Shown: one piece after another, positions 60,256-64,000 of the stretch
How the letters are laid out: each line of letters starts with the position of its first letter
Numbering within the stretch: position 1 is the first letter of the stretch
From: Alloprevotella tannerae ATCC 51259
Lineage (GTDB): Bacteria > Bacteroidota > Bacteroidia > Bacteroidales > Bacteroidaceae
NCBI RefSeq assembly: GCF_000159995.1
Contig: NZ_GG700643.1
Coordinates: forward strand, 153,291 to 217,290
Direction: 5' to 3'
Length of the DNA stretch: 64,000 nucleotides
The notes under the pieces: generated by a model
The model's database searches: none
Seen by the model: the letters and a program-made list of their open reading frames with translations, nothing else
What the model was told of the DNA's origin: nothing
Program-made: the position numbers and the translations under genes

Positions 60256-60319
60256 ATGAAAGAGCGCCAACGCTAGTTCAATTACTCGTCATTTCTTCTC
60301 TCCGAATATAATAAAATAT

Positions 60320-60327
60320 TACTTTTG
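60320..60327 (+). promoter_or_regulatory. Promoter -7 box TACTTTTG for ruvA-sprA
   Basis: Matches TAnnTTTG, 60 bases before the ruvA ATG at 60388. Confidence 0.45.
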
Positions 60328-60387
60328 TCGTTGTTTTCACAGGTGACGTCTGTAAATACAGGGCGCTTCACATCTCTGACAAGACAA

Positions 60388-60981
60388 ATGATTGACTATA
60401 TCAAAGGACAGATAGGCGAACTTACACCTACGAGTTGCACGCTTGAGACTTGCGGTGTCGGCTATGAATTGCTGATTTCGCTGAACACCTATACGGCTAT
60501 ACAGGATCGAAAAGAGGCGAAACTTTACGTCTATGAAGTCATACGCGAAGATGCCTACCTGCTGTATGGCTTCTCGACGAAGCAAGAGCGCCAGCTTTTT
60601 ACGTTGCTGATTTCCGTAAGCGGCGTGGGCGGACAGACGGCTAAAGTTATCTTGTCGTCTTTCTCACCCGGCGAGTTGGCTAACATTATTCAGATGGAGA
60701 ATGTAAAACTTTTGCGTGGTGTAAAAGGTATCGGGCCGAAAGCTGCTCAACGCATTGTCTTGGACTTAAAGGACAAAGTGGTGGGAATAGAGGGCGGAAC
60801 TACGGTACAACAAGGCGCGGCGAATGCCGTAAACGCCAATGCCGTGGCAGAAGCCGTATCTGCACTTACTACTTTAGGCTTTCCTCCGGCTGCTTCTCAG
60901 AAGTGCGTTGCTGCATTGTTGCAAGAGAATCCTAATCTGCCGATAGAGCAGATAATCAAACAGGCTTTAAAACTACTCTGA
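60388..60981 (+). CDS. ruvA: Holliday junction branch migration protein RuvA, 197 aa
   Basis: Binds four-way junctions and loads RuvB. An OB-fold N-terminus ([35 protein letters not shown]), two helix-hairpin-helix motifs ([20 protein letters not shown] and [20 protein letters not shown]) and the C-terminal domain III ([23 protein letters not shown]) are complete. The start at 60388 matches the family; a frame open from 60325 overlaps the promoter. sprA begins one base after its stop. Confidence 0.97.
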   Translation: MIDYIKGQIGELTPTSCTLETCGVGYELLISLNTYTAIQDRKEAKLYVYEVIREDAYLLYGFSTKQERQLFTLLISVSGVGGQTAKVILSSFSPGELANIIQMENVKLLRGVKGIGPKAAQRIVLDLKDKVVGIEGGTTVQQGAANAVNANAVAEAVSALTTLGFPPAASQKCVAALLQENPNLPIEQIIKQALKLL

Positions 60982-60982
60982 T

Positions 60983-63900
60983 TTGCACAAGTTTGCTAAA
61001 ATAATCTGCTTGATAAGTCTATTGACCGTCATTTCCGTGGCGGCCCGCACGTATACTGTGCGTTTTACGGCCCCTGTTGAACCGACGGATAGCCAAACTC
61101 AAGTGGAAACTGCACCGCGAGATACCATTGTAAAACCCAAATTTCCTGTAAAAAAGACTGCGCCGCAGGAAGAAAAGGATGCGAGATCCTCTTCGACAGA
61201 CTTGAAAGATCCGGAAAACGCCCAAACGCAGGCTTATTACGATGAAAAGGATGGAACCTATCGTTTAGGTACGAAAGTAGGCGATTCCTTTGTTGCAACT
61301 CCGCTCGAATTGTCGCCAAAAGAGTTTCAACAATGGACTTTGCGTCACTCGTTGCAAGCCTATTACAAACAAAAGAATCAAGAGCTCTATAAGAATAAAG
61401 GCAAAGAGAAGTTTGATTTCACAGATCTCAAATTCGATCTCGGTCCGGCTGCAAAGATTTTTGGCCCGGGCGGTGTGCGTATTCGTACGCAAGGCTCTGC
61501 CGAACTGAAATTGGGCGCAAATATGCGCTCTGTTGAGAACCCATCAATTGCTGAACGTAACAGAAAAGTATTTGGTTTTGACTTTGACGAAAAAATTAAC
61601 GTCAGCGTTAATGGTAAAATCGGCGATAAGATGGGGATGGACTTTAATTATAACTCTGATGCTACCTTTGATTTTGACGCACAGCGCTTAAAGTTACAAT
61701 ATCAGGGCAAAGAGGATGAAATCATCAAGTTGATCGAAGCCGGTAATGTGTCTATGCCGACCAATAATTCGCTGATTCGCGGCACGAGTAGCCTTTTGGG
61801 TATTCGTACAGACCTCCAATTTGGTAAATTGAAACTTTCGACTATCATAGCACAAAAGAAATCGGCTACTTCAAGCGTACGAACCAAAGGCGGCGTGCAA
61901 TTGAGTACGTTTGAATTCTCTGCGGATGATTACGATGAAAACAGACACTTTTTCTTGGCTCAATATTTTCGCGATCATTATGATGAGAACATGGCCCAAT
62001 TGCCCAATATTCTTAGTGGTATAACGATCAATCGTGCAGAAGTATGGGTGACCAATAAGACCGGACAAACCACAAATACACGAAATATCATTGCTTTGAC
62101 CGACTTAGGTGAGGCTTCGAAGATTCATAACCCGCTGTGGACGCCGGGAAGTACGACCGTGCCCGCCAACGCAGCGAACACATTATATAATATAGTGTCC
62201 GGCATCAACGGAGTGCGTAACATCTCGACCGCAACTTCGGCTTTGGATGGATTTGGCCTGACTGGTGGCGTTGATTACGAGAAGTTAGAATCTGCTCGCC
62301 TGCTTTCTCCTTCAGAGTATAAAGTTAATGCAGCTTTAGGTTACATCTCGCTCCGTTCAGCATTGCAACCGGATCAAGTCTTGGCCGTAGCTTTTGAATA
62401 TACCTACAGAGGTACGAACTATCAGGTTGGAGAATTTTCGACTGACCGCAAGGATAACACGGAAACATTATTGCTGAAGTCGTTGAAAAATACGGCAAAC
62501 TCGCCCTCTCAAGGCAACTGGGACTTGATGATGAAGAACGTCTACGCCTTAGGTGCCTCCAATGTGCAGAAAGAGAAGTTCAGATTAGATGTAAAATACC
62601 TCTCTGATACGACGGGTGTTTATCTTAATTATCTCCCAGAGCCAACGCTGAAAGACAAACGTTTGATACAGTTGCTCGGGCTGGATAGATTAGACAATAA
62701 TAATAAGCGCAACTCCAATGCGTATTTTGACTATGTGGAGGGATATACTATTGACCCGACTGATGGCCGCGTCTTCTTTACCAGCGTGGAGCCTTTCGGC
62801 AAATATTTGCGCAAAGTCATTGGAAACAACGCGATCGCTGATAAGTATGTGTTCCAAGAATTGTACGATTCGACTAAGACTATGGCTAAGCAGATCGCAG
62901 AAAAGGATAAATTCATCATTGCAGGACAGTATAAAGCTTCACGAGAGGATGAGATATCCTTAGGTGTGTCGAATGTGCCGCGTGGCTCTGTGCTGGTAAC
63001 TGCAGGAGGACAAACTTTGGTCGAAGGTGCAGATTATACTGTCGATTATAATAGTGGTGTCGTGCGGATCTTGAACAAAAGTTTGCTTTCCGCCGGTACA
63101 TCCATCAATGTCAGTTTGGAGAGTAATACCGATTATGGTATGCAAAGGAAAACTTTGCTGGGGCTTAATTGGCAGTATGATTTCTCCAAAAACTTTATGA
63201 TTGGCGGTACAATTATGCATTTGGGCGAGAAACCTTTGACTACGAAAGTCGCCTTTGGCAGTGAAGCCATCAATAATACAATTTGGGGGGTGAACTTAGC
63301 TTTTAAGAAGCAAAGTCAACGTTTGACGGATTGGATAGATAAGCTCCCGTTTGTAAATGCTACGCAGCCCTCTTCAATTAACTTTACGGCCGAGTTTGCC
63401 CAATTGATCGCCGGCAAAGTACAAGGCGCTCAGGGTAATGCCTCATACTTAGATGATTTTGAAAATGCAACTTCAAATATAGATATTTCCAATCCGAAAG
63501 AATGGAGCATTTCTTCTACGCCTTCAATGTTCGCTGAGTCGTCTCTCTCTAATGATGTGAGATGTGGCTATAATCGCGCCTTACTCGCTTGGTATTATAT
63601 TGATCCTTTGTTTACAAGGCGTAGCTCTTCTCTGACTCCCGGCTATATCAAGACAGATCTTGATCAACTTTCGGATCCTGATGTGCGCGAAGTACCCAAG
63701 AGTGAGCTTTTCCCGAATAAACAGACGAACTACAAGGAAAGCACAATCATGAATGTGCTCAATCTTGCGTTTTATCCGAATGAGCGTGGTCCATACAATC
63801 TAGATCCCGATCTAAACGCGGCAGGTTATTTGAACAACCCGCGAAAACGCTGGGGCGGAATGATGCGTAAACTGGATGTCTCTGACTTTGAGAATTCCAA

Positions 63901-64000
63901 CGTAGAATATATTGAGTTCTGGATGATGGATCCTTTCATCAAGGCGCGTAAAGAAGGACGTACTTTTACCGGTGAGCTTTACTTCAATCTCGGAGAGATT
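60983..64000 (+). CDS. sprA: T9SS outer-membrane translocon protein SprA (Sov), N-terminal part, cut by the window edge
   Basis: The frame runs from 60983 to the right edge without a stop, about 1,006 codons. The only start that leads into a signal peptide is a TTG (MHKFAKIICLISLLTVISVAA); it lies one base after the ruvA stop. The mature protein is typical of SprA: EKINVSVNGKIGDKMGMDFNYNSDATFDFDAQRLKLQYQG, DDYDENRHFFLAQYFRDHYDENMAQLPNILSGI, GRVFFTSVEPFGKYL and VQGAQGNASYLDDFENATSNIDI. SprA forms the large beta-barrel channel for type IX export. Full-length homologues exceed 2,000 residues, so more than half is outside the window. The ruvA-sprA pair is common in Bacteroidetes. Confidence 0.94.
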   Translation, partial: MHKFAKIICLISLLTVISVAARTYTVRFTAPVEPTDSQTQVETAPRDTIVKPKFPVKKTAPQEEKDARSSSTDLKDPENAQTQAYYDEKDGTYRLGTKVGDSFVATPLELSPKEFQQWTLRHSLQAYYKQKNQELYKNKGKEKFDFTDLKFDLGPAAKIFGPGGVRIRTQGSAELKLGANMRSVENPSIAERNRKVFGFDFDEKINVSVNGKIGDKMGMDFNYNSDATFDFDAQRLKLQYQGKEDEIIKLIEAGNVSMPTNNSLIRGTSSLLGIRTDLQFGKLKLSTIIAQKKSATSSVRTKGGVQLSTFEFSADDYDENRHFFLAQYFRDHYDENMAQLPNILSGITINRAEVWVTNKTGQTTNTRNIIALTDLGEASKIHNPLWTPGSTTVPANAANTLYNIVSGINGVRNISTATSALDGFGLTGGVDYEKLESARLLSPSEYKVNAALGYISLRSALQPDQVLAVAFEYTYRGTNYQVGEFSTDRKDNTETLLLKSLKNTANSPSQGNWDLMMKNVYALGASNVQKEKFRLDVKYLSDTTGVYLNYLPEPTLKDKRLIQLLGLDRLDNNNKRNSNAYFDYVEGYTIDPTDGRVFFTSVEPFGKYLRKVIGNNAIADKYVFQELYDSTKTMAKQIAEKDKFIIAGQYKASREDEISLGVSNVPRGSVLVTAGGQTLVEGADYTVDYNSGVVRILNKSLLSAGTSINVSLESNTDYGMQRKTLLGLNWQYDFSKNFMIGGTIMHLGEKPLTTKVAFGSEAINNTIWGVNLAFKKQSQRLTDWIDKLPFVNATQPSSINFTAEFAQLIAGKVQGAQGNASYLDDFENATSNIDISNPKEWSISSTPSMFAESSLSNDVRCGYNRALLAWYYIDPLFTRRSSSLTPGYIKTDLDQLSDPDVREVPKSELFPNKQTNYKESTIMNVLNLAFYPNERGPYNLDPDLNAAGYLNNPRKRWGGMMRKLDVSDFENSNVEYIEFWMMDPFIKARKEGRTFTGELYFNLGEI

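Noticed and set aside
1-64000. tRNA, rRNA, RNase P, tmRNA or SRP RNA genes
   Set aside because: Intergenic spacers were read for T-loop-like GTTCRAnTC and for core motifs of these RNAs; none was convincing. A covariance-model search would be decisive.

Overview
The window looks like chromosomal DNA of a Bacteroidales bacterium, most likely a member of the Prevotellaceae; this is an inference from gene content. The evidence is the Bacteroidetes-type primary sigma factor (short RpoD without region 1.1), many TAnnTTTG promoter boxes (several with TTG 19-20 bases upstream), lineage-typical families (DUF6452/DUF6048, DUF6078, HU-HIG, DUF4835/PorD), the type IX secretion genes porD and sprA, and the gene order dnaN - exonuclease - coaBC - porD - recN. 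No rRNA, tRNA, CRISPR array or prophage was recognised. The only clear insertion-sequence trace is the tail of an IS3-type transposase at the left edge.

Layout. 0-6 kb: transposase end, an unknown secreted protein, an L,D-transpeptidase-like protein, RluA-type pseudouridine synthase with O6-methylguanine methyltransferase, rpoD, and an MgtC-like protein. 6-16.3 kb: a YtxH/holin-like envelope operon, a SPOR lipoprotein, kdsA-kdsD (Kdo/LPS synthesis) with a phospholipase-D synthase and a membrane acyltransferase, panC-panD, a metallo-beta-lactamase-fold hydrolase with a Cys-rich FeoB-associated-type protein, and an M23/LysM peptidase. 16.4-20.3 kb: trmN6, small membrane proteins, a DUF6078 protein and a secreted beta-helix-like protein. 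20.8-27.2 kb: lon-tgt-lptF/G-DEAD helicase. 27.9-35.9 kb, minus strand: dipeptidase, galactose operon (galM - MFS transporter - galK), cinA-like, tsaD, map. 36-41.7 kb, plus strand: HU-like protein, DPM1-type glycosyltransferase, DUF6452/DUF6048 pair, mntP, apbE, Crp-like regulator. 41.6-53.4 kb, minus strand: HAD phosphatase, a PqqD / S26B peptidase / HPr-kinase-like cluster, a second RpoD-like sigma factor, a TPR protein with a dead protease domain, recN, porD, coaBC, exonuclease, dnaN. 54-60.2 kb, minus strand: two secreted proteins with type IX-like tails, then yicC-gmk-nadD. 60.4-64 kb, plus strand: ruvA and the first ~1,000 codons of sprA, cut by the window edge.

The most unusual signal is non-coding. 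Seven intergenic spacers carry an element of exactly 80 bp built from exactly four 17-bp inverted repeats (GTTTG-N7-CAAAC) joined by three 4-bp linkers (NATN), giving a 21-bp period. I do not recognise this element from any named family. A second, unrelated 60-bp repeat occurs twice in opposite orientation. Among the genes, the PqqD-like / S26B peptidase / HPr-kinase-like cluster is the best candidate for an uncharacterised protein or peptide processing system. T9SS components (PorD, SprA) share the window with three probable T9SS cargo proteins, two of which are built from the same beta-helix-like module.
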